Assembly (NCBI RefSeq): GCF_014207445.1
Contig: NZ_JACHEM010000014.1
Span: 124,001-188,000 of the forward strand
Length of the DNA stretch: 64,000 nt
Source: Streptomyces candidus
GTDB lineage: Bacteria; Actinomycetota; Actinomycetes; Streptomycetales; Streptomycetaceae
Direction: 5' to 3'
Every line of letters starts with the position of its first letter. The stretch's first letter is position 1. This document shows positions 25,666-33,961 of the stretch, piece by piece. Position numbers and translations under genes: made by a program. A model generated the notes under the pieces. It was not told where the DNA came from and made no database searches. It saw only the letters and a program-made list of their open reading frames with translations.

Positions 25666-27240
25666 CGAGGCCGGCGACGCCGGGCGCCCGGGTGGCGGCT
25701 GCTGCCGTGGTGTGCCTGGGACTGTTCATGCTGGGGATGGACCTGACCGTCCTGAACGTGGCCCTGCCGGGGCTGCAGCAGGACCTGGACGCTTCGTCGG
25801 CCCAGGTGCAGTGGATCGTCGACGCCTACGCGCTGGTGCTGGGAGGCACGGTTCTGGCGGTGGGTGCGTTCACCGACTCCTGGGGGCGCCGGCGCTCGTT
25901 CGTCCGTGGCATGACGGTCTGCGCCGTCGCCTCGGTCTGCGGTGCTCCGGCTCCCCAACCGGAGCAGGCGATCGCCGCCCGCTGCCTGCTGGGCGTGGGG
26001 GCCGCTCTGCTGATGCCGGCGACGCTGGCAATCCTTCACGACCTCTTTCCCGAGCCCGCTCTGCGTCGCCGGGCCATCGCCGCGTGGGCCGCCGTGGGCG
26101 GGCTGGGCGGAGTGTGCGGGCCGGTGATCGGCGGGTGGCTGGTGGAGCAGTCCTCCTGGCGTGCCGGGTTCCGGGTCAACCTGCCGCTCGCCGTGACCGC
26201 CGTCGTCCTCGCACTGGCTCTTGTGCCCGAGTCGCGCGCGGCCCGACCGTCGGCGTTCGACGTCCCCGGGGCCGTCCTGTCGAGCCTGGGCCTGACGGCA
26301 CGGGTGTGGGCCGTGATCGAAAGCCCCCACCGGGGCTGGACCAGCGGCTGGGTGCTGAGCGCCTTTACCTGCTCCCTCGTGCTGCTGGCCGCGTTCCTCC
26401 TGCGCCAGTCGCGCGCCCGGGAACCGATGCTGCCGCTGCCGGTACTGACGCGCCCCGTGTCGGCGTGGGGGCCGGGGCGCTTGCGGTGGTGGCGTTCGCC
26501 GCGTTCGGATCCCTGTTCGTGCTGACCCTCTATCTGCAGGGCGTCCTCGGATACGCGCCGCTGGAGGCCGGAGTACGCACGCTTCCCCTGCCCGCCGGAC
26601 TGGCGGTCGGCGCCGCGCTGTCCCTGCCCCTGTCGGCGCGCCGGGGCCAGAAGACCCCGATCGTGTGGGGGCTGTGGATCGTGTCGTCGAGTTTCGTCGT
26701 CCTGGCAGGGACCACCGCGGACTCCGGGTACGGGCGCTGCGCGCTCTTCCAGCTGGTCATCGTCGTCGGCTCGGGTCTGGTGGGCGCGGCGGCGACGGAG
26801 TCGGTCAGGGGTGCCGTGCCCGGACAGAAGACCGGGCTGGGCTCGGCGATCAACGACGCCACCCGGCAGATCGGGTCCGCGCTGGGCGTGGCGGTGCAAG
26901 GAGCGATCGTCACCGCCGTGTTCACCGCGCAGTTCAGCGCAGCGCCTCGCTGGCGCAACGCGGTGCCTCCGCCCACCTGCTGACGGTGGCCGACCGCAGC
27001 ATGCTCGCGGTGCCGGGGGCCGCCGCACGCCTGGTGCCGCCGGAACGCGAGGTCGTGATGGCCGCCGCCCGGGAGGCTTTCACCGATGCGTTGACAGTCA
27101 CCGCCGTCGTGGCGGGCACCGTCACCCTCCTCATGTCCGTGGCAGCGGCACGGTGGATGCCCCCTGCCATGGACAAGCCGCACCAGGACGCGCCGGAGCG
27201 AGAGGCCGTCGGTGGTGGGGTGGCGGATCAGGTGGCCGGA
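25662..27240 (+). pseudogene. MFS (DHA2/EmrB-type) exporter broken by two frameshifts
   Basis: Three successive frames encode one 14-helix drug:H+ antiporter. Frame one (25662 to about 26460) gives helices 1-7 with MDLTVLNVALPGL, WIVDAYAL, GRRRSF and GVCGPVIGGW. After a shift near 26455-26470, frame two gives VGVGAGALAVV, GSLFVLTLYLQGVLGYAPLE, GLGSAINDATRQIGSALGVA. After another shift near 26930-26960, frame three gives the C-terminal helices (VTAVVAGTVTLLMSVAAARW). The natural stop is also lost; the frame runs on into the acetyltransferase gene. Either a decayed exporter of the neighbouring lipid pathway or two sequencing errors; the loss of the stop favours decay. Confidence 0.8.
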
Positions 27241-27420
27241 GTGCGGATCCGACCGGCGACGAGAGGGCACGGACGGGACGCCGGGAGCTGTTCCCGCGCC
27301 CTGGATCCTTGGCCCGCCGCTGGGGGCACCGACGCCCTGACGGGGCCCCGCTCCGACCGTCGTGGTGCGGCCCCGCATTCGCCGTGCTCAGGTCGGGGCC
27401 GTACTGCATATGATCCGTCG

Positions 27421-27984
27421 ATGGACGCTCCCGTCATACTCCGGTCCGCCGCGACGCCGACCGCTCCCGCTCTTCTCCTTCGCCCCTGGTGCGCGCGGGA
27501 CGTAGCCGCACTGGTTGAGGTGTACCGGGATCCCGTGCTGCGGCGTTGGGCGATCTCTCGTATGGACAACGAGGACGAGGGGCGGCGATGGGTGCGCGCT
27601 CAGGAGCGGAGCTGGGCGGCGGGCGACCGGTTCGCCTTCGCGGTGCTGGAAACGGCTCCCGACGCGTCGCCGCGGCTGGTGGGCAACGTGGTGCTCAAGG
27701 AAGTCGCATCCGGCAAGCCGTCCGCCGAAGTCGGTTACTGGACGGCGGCACGGGCTCGCGGGCGGGGCATCGCCTCACGTGCCCTGAGTACGCTCACCGC
27801 CTGGTCCTTCGAAGCCTTCCGCGCAGAAGGCCTGGAGTGCCTCGAACTCCTCCATCAGGTCGACAACTCGGCCTCCTGCCGCGTCGCCGAGAAGAACGGC
27901 TACCGGTTCGACGCAACCCTGCCGGCGGCGCCGCCGACCTACCCGCTCGACGGCCATCTGCACATACGGCGCGCAGCTGCCTGA
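27421..27984 (+). CDS. GNAT acetyltransferase (RimJ/RimL type)
   Basis: A 187-residue N-acetyltransferase. It opens with the strand LLLRPWCARDVAALVEVY typical of the RimJ/RimL group and has the acetyl-CoA motif A region ARARGRGIASRALSTLTAW, followed by LLHQVDNSASCRVAEKNGY, the usual motif B. The substrate, possibly a ribosomal-protein N-terminus, an antibiotic amine or a metabolite, cannot be told. The ATG at 27421 is internal to a longer open frame that comes from the decayed exporter upstream; no strong ribosome site is visible. Confidence 0.8.
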   Translation: MDAPVILRSAATPTAPALLLRPWCARDVAALVEVYRDPVLRRWAISRMDNEDEGRRWVRAQERSWAAGDRFAFAVLETAPDASPRLVGNVVLKEVASGKPSAEVGYWTAARARGRGIASRALSTLTAWSFEAFRAEGLECLELLHQVDNSASCRVAEKNGYRFDATLPAAPPTYPLDGHLHIRRAAA

Positions 27985-28034
27985 CCCCACCGCCGTCGCC
28001 GCCCTCAACGTCCGCAGCGGGAGGGCGTGTGCTG

Positions 28035-28934
28035 TCAGTTCAGGCTGGGCGCACTCTCCGACGGGACGAGGTGGAACGAAGCGGTACGCGGGGCGGTACC
28101 CGGGCGGGCCGGCGTCTCGGTGAGGAAGGACTCGATCAACGAGGTGGCGGCGTCGGCGCGTTCCATGAGGAGCATGTGGTCGCAGTCGGGAATGGTCACG
28201 AACTGGCTGCCCTCGATCGTCGACGCGAAGGCGCGCTGCTCGTCCGGCGTGGAGACGGTGTCGTGTTCGCCGGCGAAGACCAGGGTGGGTACGCCTGTCA
28301 GGCCGCCGGTGAAGGCGATGCGCGAACCGAAGGCACGGTCCAGGACGTCCTCGGACATCGGCTTGCGGAGGGTGCGCAGCAGTGAGCGCCGGAAGTAGCG
28401 CAGCGCGAGGTCCCGGCGGTGGATGTGGCGGCTCTCGTCCAGACAGAACATCTCCGCGGCGAGACCGGCGACGAAGCCCTCCTTGTCACCGGCGTCCAGC
28501 AGCCTGCGGGCGTCGGTGAACCGTGCGAGCTGGGCATCACTGATCCGGGCGGGGACGCCTCCGAGGAGGAGGCGGGCACAGCGCTCGGGATGGCGCTGGG
28601 CGTACCTGAAGGCGAAGACCGAGCCGTAGGAGTAACCGTAGAGATTGACGCGCGGCACGCGCAGATCGTCGACGACCGCGGCCAGCGCCGCGTCCAGGAC
28701 GTCGATGGTGTGCTCGGGCCGCAGCCAGTCGGAGTCGCCCGCGCCCGGCAGGTCGACGGTGACCAGGCCCGCGACCTCGGTGACCGCGTCCTCCAACTGC
28801 GGCCAGTCGTACATTCTCTGGAACGCGCCGCCGAGCACGACGAGCGGCTCGTACTGAGGCGCGGCCGGCTGTACCCGCCGGTAGGCGAACTCCAGCCCGT
28901 CCACGGTCAGGGTACGGACGGTTTCCTTGAGCAC
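28035..28934 (-). CDS. Alpha/beta hydrolase downstream of the second KS-ACP pair
   Basis: A 299-residue alpha/beta-hydrolase-fold protein. The nucleophile elbow is GYSYGS, the acid is in FAGEHDTVSTP, and the His in PDCDHMLLME. The oxyanion region LGGAFQRMYDWPQLE differs from the common HG motif. The GTG at 28934 is preferred since AAGGAA stands six bases upstream; GTG 28949 overlaps that site. It follows the KS gene by 16 bases and so belongs to the ACP-KS-hydrolase operon. It may act as a thioesterase or acyltransferase on the ACP-bound chain. Confidence 0.8.
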   Translation of the reverse strand: MLKETVRTLTVDGLEFAYRRVQPAAPQYEPLVVLGGAFQRMYDWPQLEDAVTEVAGLVTVDLPGAGDSDWLRPEHTIDVLDAALAAVVDDLRVPRVNLYGYSYGSVFAFRYAQRHPERCARLLLGGVPARISDAQLARFTDARRLLDAGDKEGFVAGLAAEMFCLDESRHIHRRDLALRYFRRSLLRTLRKPMSEDVLDRAFGSRIAFTGGLTGVPTLVFAGEHDTVSTPDEQRAFASTIEGSQFVTIPDCDHMLLMERADAATSLIESFLTETPARPGTAPRTASFHLVPSESAPSLN

Positions 28935-28950
28935 GTCATGTTCCTTCACG

Positions 28951-30183
28951 TCAGGCCCGGGTGAGTACGAGTACGGCGTTGTGCCCGCCGAAGCCGAGCG
29001 ATGACGATGCCGCGCACTCCAGCCGGGCGGGACGGGCGGTCCCGGCCACCACCTCCATGGGGACGCCCGGGTCCTGCACTTCCAGGTTCACCGTCGGGGG
29101 GACCAGCTGCTCCTCCAGGGCGAGGGCGGTCAGGGCGGCCTCGATGCCGCCGGCAGCGCCCAGAGTGTGGCCGGTCATGGCCTTGGTGGAGGTGACGAGC
29201 GGCCGGTCGCCGAAGACGCGGTACAGGGCGGCGCTCTCGACGAGGTCGTTGATGACGGTCGAGGTGCCGTGCGCGTTGACGTGGCCGACGTCGCCCGGGG
29301 CGAGGCCGGCATCGGCCAGTGCGGTACGCAGTGCCGCCTCGACGCCGGCCCCCCTCTCGTCGGGAGCGACCGGGGAGAAGGCGTCGTTGGACGACCCGTA
29401 CCCGGCCAACCGGGCCCGGACCGTGGCTCCCCGGGCTCGCGCGTGTTCCGCGTTTTCCAGTACGAGCAGCCCGGCTCCCTCGCCGGTGACGAAGCCGTCC
29501 CGGTCGACGTCGAACGGGCGGCAGGCAGCGGCCGGGTCGTCCACCCGGGTGGACAGGGCCCTCATCTGACAGGTGCTGGCGTACACCAGGCGCGAGCTCA
29601 GGGACTCCGCCCCACCGGCGACGGCGATGTCGCAGCGCCCGGCACGCAGCCAGCCCAGCGCCGTGCCGATCGCGTCGGTGCCCGAGGCGCAGGCCGTGCT
29701 GACCGCCAGGCTCGGCCCGCGGGCGCCCAGGTCCTGGCAGACACTGCTGGCGGCGTTGCTGTTCACGCTCAGCGGCGCGACTTTCGGCGCGACCCTGCGG
29801 GCACCGCGCGCGGTGAGCACGGCCTGCTGCTCGTCGTAGTAGTCGAGGCCGCCGTGGGCCGTACCCACGACGACGGCGACGCGGGCGCTGTCCCAGGTGT
29901 TGGGGTCGAGTCCCGCGTCGGCCACGGCTTCCCTGGCCGCGATCACCGCAAGCTGGGCGAAGCGGCTGGTGAGCCGGGCCGTCGGGCCCAGCCGCGCATC
30001 GAGGTCGAGCCCCTCGACCGTGTACATGAAGTCACAGGGCAGGTCCCGCAGCGTGTCCGGTCGGCGCACCGAGGAGGGAGCGGTGGCAGAAGTGACTTCG
30101 ACCCAGGTCTGTTTGGCAGTGTGGCCCGCGGCGGTCACCATGCCGATCCCCGTCACCGCAACCGCGCCGGCCGCCGCCCTCAT
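28951..30183 (-). CDS. FabF-type beta-ketoacyl-ACP synthase (pair 2)
   Basis: A 410-residue condensing enzyme with Cys165 (VSTACASG), His in NAHGTSTVIND and His in KAMTGHTLGAAG, so catalytically competent. It shares overall plan with the first KS but the sequences are clearly diverged, so they are not a recent duplication. Its ATG overlaps the ACP stop (ATGA). A long in-frame extension upstream of 30183 has no ACP- or KS-like sequence and crosses the ACP gene, so it is rejected. It probably works with the adjacent ACP. Confidence 0.88.
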   Translation of the reverse strand: MRAAAGAVAVTGIGMVTAAGHTAKQTWVEVTSATAPSSVRRPDTLRDLPCDFMYTVEGLDLDARLGPTARLTSRFAQLAVIAAREAVADAGLDPNTWDSARVAVVVGTAHGGLDYYDEQQAVLTARGARRVAPKVAPLSVNSNAASSVCQDLGARGPSLAVSTACASGTDAIGTALGWLRAGRCDIAVAGGAESLSSRLVYASTCQMRALSTRVDDPAAACRPFDVDRDGFVTGEGAGLLVLENAEHARARGATVRARLAGYGSSNDAFSPVAPDERGAGVEAALRTALADAGLAPGDVGHVNAHGTSTVINDLVESAALYRVFGDRPLVTSTKAMTGHTLGAAGGIEAALTALALEEQLVPPTVNLEVQDPGVPMEVVAGTARPARLECAASSSLGFGGHNAVLVLTRA

Positions 30184-30416
30184 GCCACCGCTGCCTTCTC
30201 GCACACGGTGGCGAGCAACTGCCCCACGGTGCTGCGCGACGACAGGGGCGCGTCTTCCAGATCGAGCCGGAGCTCGTCCTCGAGCACCAGCCGGAACTCC
30301 TCCAGTGCGAGGGAGTCGATCTTCAGGCGGTACAGCGGCACGTCGGGAAGCACGGAGTCCGGGGGGAGCCGGAACATTCCGGTAAGCAGGGTGGTGACAT
30401 GCTCCGCAGTGTCCAT
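30180..30416 (-). CDS. Acyl carrier protein (pair 2)
   Basis: A 78-residue carrier protein with the phosphopantetheine Ser35 in LKIDSLALEEF, unusual in having Lys-Ile before DSL. AAGGAG lies nine bases before the ATG at 30416. It heads the ACP-KS-hydrolase operon and overlaps the KS start by four bases. Confidence 0.87.
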   Translation of the reverse strand: MDTAEHVTTLLTGMFRLPPDSVLPDVPLYRLKIDSLALEEFRLVLEDELRLDLEDAPLSSRSTVGQLLATVCEKAAVA

Positions 30417-30718
30417 CGACTGATGCTCCTTGCTTGACGCCGATCGGAAAACCTCTCGTGGAGAAACGTCGGCTCGCACACGAGGTAGCGCCGGTCAGGC
30501 ATGGAGAACCCGTTCGGATGACCGAACTGTTCACAGTGGAGTCGACCGTTTGCGCGAGAGGGGCCGTGGTCCTTTCCACCTTGATCACCGCATGTCCGCT
30601 GGTCAGGTACTGGCGGCGGTCGGGCGGGGGCGGCCACGGGTTCGGGGGCCGGGGTGAACGGTTCGCACAGCCGGAAGGGGTGCCGGCCGTCCGGCGAAGC
30701 CGATGCGGCGGCCTTGGC
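30417..30718. other. Intergenic stretch, promoter of the ACP-KS-hydrolase operon
   Basis: About 300 bases between the ACP start and the 3' end of the DUF389 gene (both minus strand). It should hold the operon promoter. A relatively AT-rich patch at 30425-30560 lies just upstream of the ACP. No gene seen. Confidence 0.4.
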
Positions 30719-31738
30719 TCAACTGCGTCCCGCTCCCCGCACGGTGCAGCCTCCCGTGTCCGCCGGGCACCAGTGCGTACGACCGCCGACCAGATGGATT
30801 TCGAGGTCGGCGTCCGCCATGCCGTTCCGGTCCAGGGCGGCGCGCAGCTCAGTGGGTGCCGGTTGGGGTGGCAGGCCGAGCACACCGATGACGACGATGC
30901 CGTTGCGGGCCTCCACGGAGGCGATCTGCCACTTGCCGGTGGTCGCCCACTCCTCGGCGACGGGCCGGGCGTCGGCGGCGAGCGCCCGGTCGCGGGCGAC
31001 GGTCACCGTGCCCGTGGTGAGCGGCACCGCCACCAGCAGTACCACCGCGACCACCGCGGCCAGGGTGCGCCCGTGGAAGTGCCCCACGGTCAGGCCCGAC
31101 TCCTGCGCCGTGCCCCGGACTCCGTAGATCAGGAAGACGGTGGTCCCGGTGGCCACGATGGCGGCCACGTTGGTCGCGAACAGCAGTGCCGACTCGCCGG
31201 CGTCGTGATAGCGGCCGACCGTGAGGAGCAGTCCGGTCACGGAGAGGGGCGGCACGAGGGAGATGGCGATCGCGACACCGGGGAGCGTGTCGGAGATGTC
31301 GGCGCGGACGAGCGCGAAGGCGCCGACCGTTCCCGTGGCCAGAGCTCCGAGGAGGTCGATGAGCCGAGGGCTGATCCGCGAGGAGACCTGGCTGTTGGAG
31401 GCGAAGTTGTCCGGCGGGGCGGCGATCCAGCCCAGCAGCATCCCCAGTGCCACCACGGCGAGCGCCCCGCTGATCACGAGTACCGCGCAGCGCACCACCT
31501 GCGACCGGTCGGCGAGAACCAGGGCCAGCGCGCTTCCCAGGATCGGTGTCATGAGCGGTGCGACGATCATCGCGCCGATGACCGTCGCGACGGAGTCGCC
31601 CACCACTCCCGCGCCCGCGATGATCCCGGCCAGCACGAGCAGCCCCCAGAACCGCGTCGAGCTCGGGCTGCGCAGCGAACGCTCGATGAACAGGGTGTCG
31701 GTCATCCGGCGTACGGCGACGACGTCCACTGAGGCCAT
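30719..31738 (-). CDS. DUF389 membrane protein
   Basis: A 339-residue integral membrane protein of the DUF389 (TIGR00341-like) family of unknown function. A short N-terminal segment leads to about six helices from residue 30, beginning FWGLLVLAGIIAGAGVVGDS and the family signature GAMIVAPLMTPILGSALAL, then VAIAISLVPPLSVTGLLL. The C-terminal 90 residues are soluble. The ATG at 31738 has GAAAGGAAG upstream. No neighbour suggests its role. Confidence 0.8.
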   Translation of the reverse strand: MASVDVVAVRRMTDTLFIERSLRSPSSTRFWGLLVLAGIIAGAGVVGDSVATVIGAMIVAPLMTPILGSALALVLADRSQVVRCAVLVISGALAVVALGMLLGWIAAPPDNFASNSQVSSRISPRLIDLLGALATGTVGAFALVRADISDTLPGVAIAISLVPPLSVTGLLLTVGRYHDAGESALLFATNVAAIVATGTTVFLIYGVRGTAQESGLTVGHFHGRTLAAVVAVVLLVAVPLTTGTVTVARDRALAADARPVAEEWATTGKWQIASVEARNGIVVIGVLGLPPQPAPTELRAALDRNGMADADLEIHLVGGRTHWCPADTGGCTVRGAGRS

Positions 31739-31942
31739 GCCCGGTCTTCCTTTCTCCACTGACAGCTTCACCACAGGCCGGATCTTCCGCCATGCGGGGC
31801 AATACCGGATGCCGCACGGGCCGTTTTCCGAACTCGTCGGGGCTGCCCGGCCTTTCGGCGCTGTTCCTCCCGGAATGCGCCGCCGAGATACACGGGCGAT
31901 ACTTCGGTGCGCCGCTCGCCCTGCAAATGGAAAGAGGAAGTC

Positions 31943-32341
31943 GTGGAAAACTACCCGCTCCTGGATCTCTTTCTCACCATGATGTACTTCTTCCTGTGGA
32001 TCATGTGGCTCTTCCTGCTGTTCCGGGTGGTCATGGACATCTTCCGCGATGACGACCTGAGCGGTTGGGGCAAGGCCGGATGGCTCGTCTTCTGCATCGT
32101 CCTGCCCTTCCTCGGAGTGCTCGTCTACGTGATCGCGCGCGGCCGTGGCATGGGCCGACGCGACGTCAAGCAGGCGAAGGAGGCGGAGGAGGCGCTTCAG
32201 GACTACATCCGTAGGACCGCCGCCGACGCGAGGGCGGGGACCGGCGGACCCGACGATCTGACCAAGCTCTCCGACCTGCACCGGGCCGGAGTTCTGTCCG
32301 ACGACGAGTTCAACAGGGCGAAGACCAAATTGCTCGCCTGA
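31943..32341 (+). CDS. Two-helix membrane protein with PLDc_N and SHOCT modules
   Basis: A 132-residue protein. Two membrane helices (MMYFFLWIMWLFLLFRVVMD, then WLVFCIVLPFLGVLVYVIAR) form a phospholipase-D-N-terminal-like module. A charged helix follows, and the C-terminus is a SHOCT motif (LSDLHRAGVLSDDEFNRAKTKL), a short oligomerisation domain. The GTG at 31943 follows AAGAGGAAG. Function unknown; similar proteins are common in Streptomyces membranes. Confidence 0.78.
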   Translation: MENYPLLDLFLTMMYFFLWIMWLFLLFRVVMDIFRDDDLSGWGKAGWLVFCIVLPFLGVLVYVIARGRGMGRRDVKQAKEAEEALQDYIRRTAADARAGTGGPDDLTKLSDLHRAGVLSDDEFNRAKTKLLA

Positions 32342-32507
32342 CCGGCGCCCGCACGCAACGCCCCTGCGGAATCGGTCCCTTGTTTTCAGGCATCGCGCAA
32401 CGTGGGACGGTCCGCACGGGTGGGGAAGCGGTGGGCGAATGCGGCGCGCGCCGACGTCTGGCAGGTTGGCGAGGGAGTGAGTTCTCACCGGGAAAAGGAA
32501 GATCCCC

Positions 32508-32939
32508 ATGAAGCGTGTTCTGGCCCCTGCTGCGGTTTCTCTCGCGGCGGTTCTCTCGCTGGCTTCTTGCTCGGACAACGATTCGAGTCCGAAGGAAGAG
32601 GGAACGAAGGCCGCCTCGGAACTCTGCACCGATCTGTCGGAACTCAAGGCGGACCAGGCCAAGCTCGCCGCCCTCGACCCGGCCTCCGCCACGAAGGACC
32701 AGGTGAAGGAAGCCTACGAGGCCGTCCAGGACGACTGGGAAGAGGTCTCCACATCGCTGGGGGACCTCGACAAGGCCAAGAGGGACGGCCTGCGGTCGGC
32801 CGCGGACGATCTGAAGAAGGCGTACGAGGACCTTCCGGGCGACACCAGCGGCAAGGACGCCCTGGCCAAGGTGAAGCCGCAGATCCAGAAGCTCGGCACG
32901 ACCGTCCGGGAGTCGTCGCGCAGCGTCAACTGCGGCTAG
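32508..32939 (+). CDS. Putative small lipoprotein
   Basis: A 143-residue secreted protein with a lipoprotein signal (VLAPAAVSLAAVLSLASC; lipobox LASC, Cys21). The mature part is acidic and helical (KADQAKLAAL, KDQVKEAYEAVQDDWEEV, LKKAYEDL) with Cys40 and Cys142 possibly paired. AAGGAAGA precedes the ATG. It resembles many Streptomyces lipoproteins of unknown role; no partner is evident. Confidence 0.75.
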   Translation: MKRVLAPAAVSLAAVLSLASCSDNDSSPKEEGTKAASELCTDLSELKADQAKLAALDPASATKDQVKEAYEAVQDDWEEVSTSLGDLDKAKRDGLRSAADDLKKAYEDLPGDTSGKDALAKVKPQIQKLGTTVRESSRSVNCG

Positions 32940-33226
32940 TCCTCGTCGCACACGGCGGCGACGGAACAGGGGCGCGTCGAACCGGTGCCCCATGAGCCCC
33001 GGCCACGACCGCGGCGCCCTGCACACAGTGGTCCTGGTGGCCGGCGCCGTCCCGGGCGTTGCCCGGGACGGCGCCGTGCGGGCGGACGGGTGCGGTGCAC
33101 GAAGACGCCGAAGGGCCGCGACGAGGTGGCACCCGGACGGCTCCGGCGGAGCGAAGGCATGGTGCGACCCCACCGAACCGGCCCTGCCCGCACACCGGAC
33201 GATGAAGGAATGGCGGTCTCGCTGAC

Positions 33227-33769
33227 GTGACGGGCAATTCGCGGGGGCCGGCATCCAGGTGGCGACGTCCGACGCTTCTCGTGGTCGCGGCAGTCGTCAT
33301 GGTGACGGCGTACTTCTTTCTCCCGCTGCAGCTCTTCGGGGCGCATCGGCCGGTTCTCAGCTGGACCGTCGTGGTGTGCGGTCTCGCGCTGGTCGCAGCG
33401 GGGCTCCTCGTACAGATCCAGGACGTCATGACCGGCCGGGGCGGAACCCGGCCCGCCTGCCTCATCGCCGCTCTCATGTGCCTGACGATGCTGCTGTTCT
33501 CGGCCGCCTACTACGTACTGGCGCGGGAGCAGCAGGAGTTCACCGGGCTGCACACCCGGGTGGACGCCCTGTACTTCACGGTGGTCACGCTCGCCACGAT
33601 CGGGTACGGAGACGTCACCCCCAGCGGGCAGACGGCGCGGGTGATGACGATGCTGCAGGTTCTCTACAGCTTCGTCTTCCTCACCGCCGGCGCCACCGCG
33701 ATCACCCGGCATCTCCGTGTGCAGATGCTGCATCGCAGGGACAGGCGCTCCGGGGACCAGGGGCGCTGA
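33227..33769 (+). CDS. Potassium channel with one pore loop
   Basis: A 180-residue membrane protein with helices at about residues 16-37, 44-66 and 76-98, a pore loop with the selectivity filter TIGYGD (TVVTLATIGYGDVTP), and a final helix near 140-160. This is a small Kv-like or two-TM-derived K+ channel without the voltage-sensor arginines. The GTG at 33227 is the only suitable start. The last codons and stop lie inside a 27-base tandem duplication. Confidence 0.83.
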   Translation: MTGNSRGPASRWRRPTLLVVAAVVMVTAYFFLPLQLFGAHRPVLSWTVVVCGLALVAAGLLVQIQDVMTGRGGTRPACLIAALMCLTMLLFSAAYYVLAREQQEFTGLHTRVDALYFTVVTLATIGYGDVTPSGQTARVMTMLQVLYSFVFLTAGATAITRHLRVQMLHRRDRRSGDQGR

Positions 33770-33805
33770 GGCCGTGGCGGGGACCAGGGGCGCTGAGGCC
33801 GTGGC
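33752..33805. repeat. 27-base tandem duplication across a stop codon
   Basis: A unit beginning GGGGACCAGGGGCGCTGAGG occurs twice in direct tandem (33752-33778 and 33779-33805). The K+ channel stop TGA at 33767-33769 lies in the first copy. The copies look identical, so the duplication is recent or prone to change. Confidence 0.9.
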
Positions 33806-33961
33806 GACCCGTTCGGCTCGCCCACGCGGGCCCCTCGCGCGGTGCTCGCGTTGGATGGGTGCCATGGTCGTTCGTGCAGGGTGCCGGAGAGGGCATACGC
33901 GAGGCAGGGCGTCCGGGGCAGACCTCGGCGGCGCATGCTGCCGTGCCGGGGCCGGTGGCGC

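Noticed and set aside
30184..30885. N-terminal extension of the KS gene of pair 2
   Set aside because: It overlaps the ACP gene in another frame and encodes only Arg/Pro-rich sequence; the KS begins normally at 30183.
30434..31732. Plus-strand 432-codon frame opposite the DUF389 gene
   Set aside because: Composition is typical of a shadow frame (His/Gly/Arg-rich), while the opposite strand encodes a clear helix-rich membrane protein.
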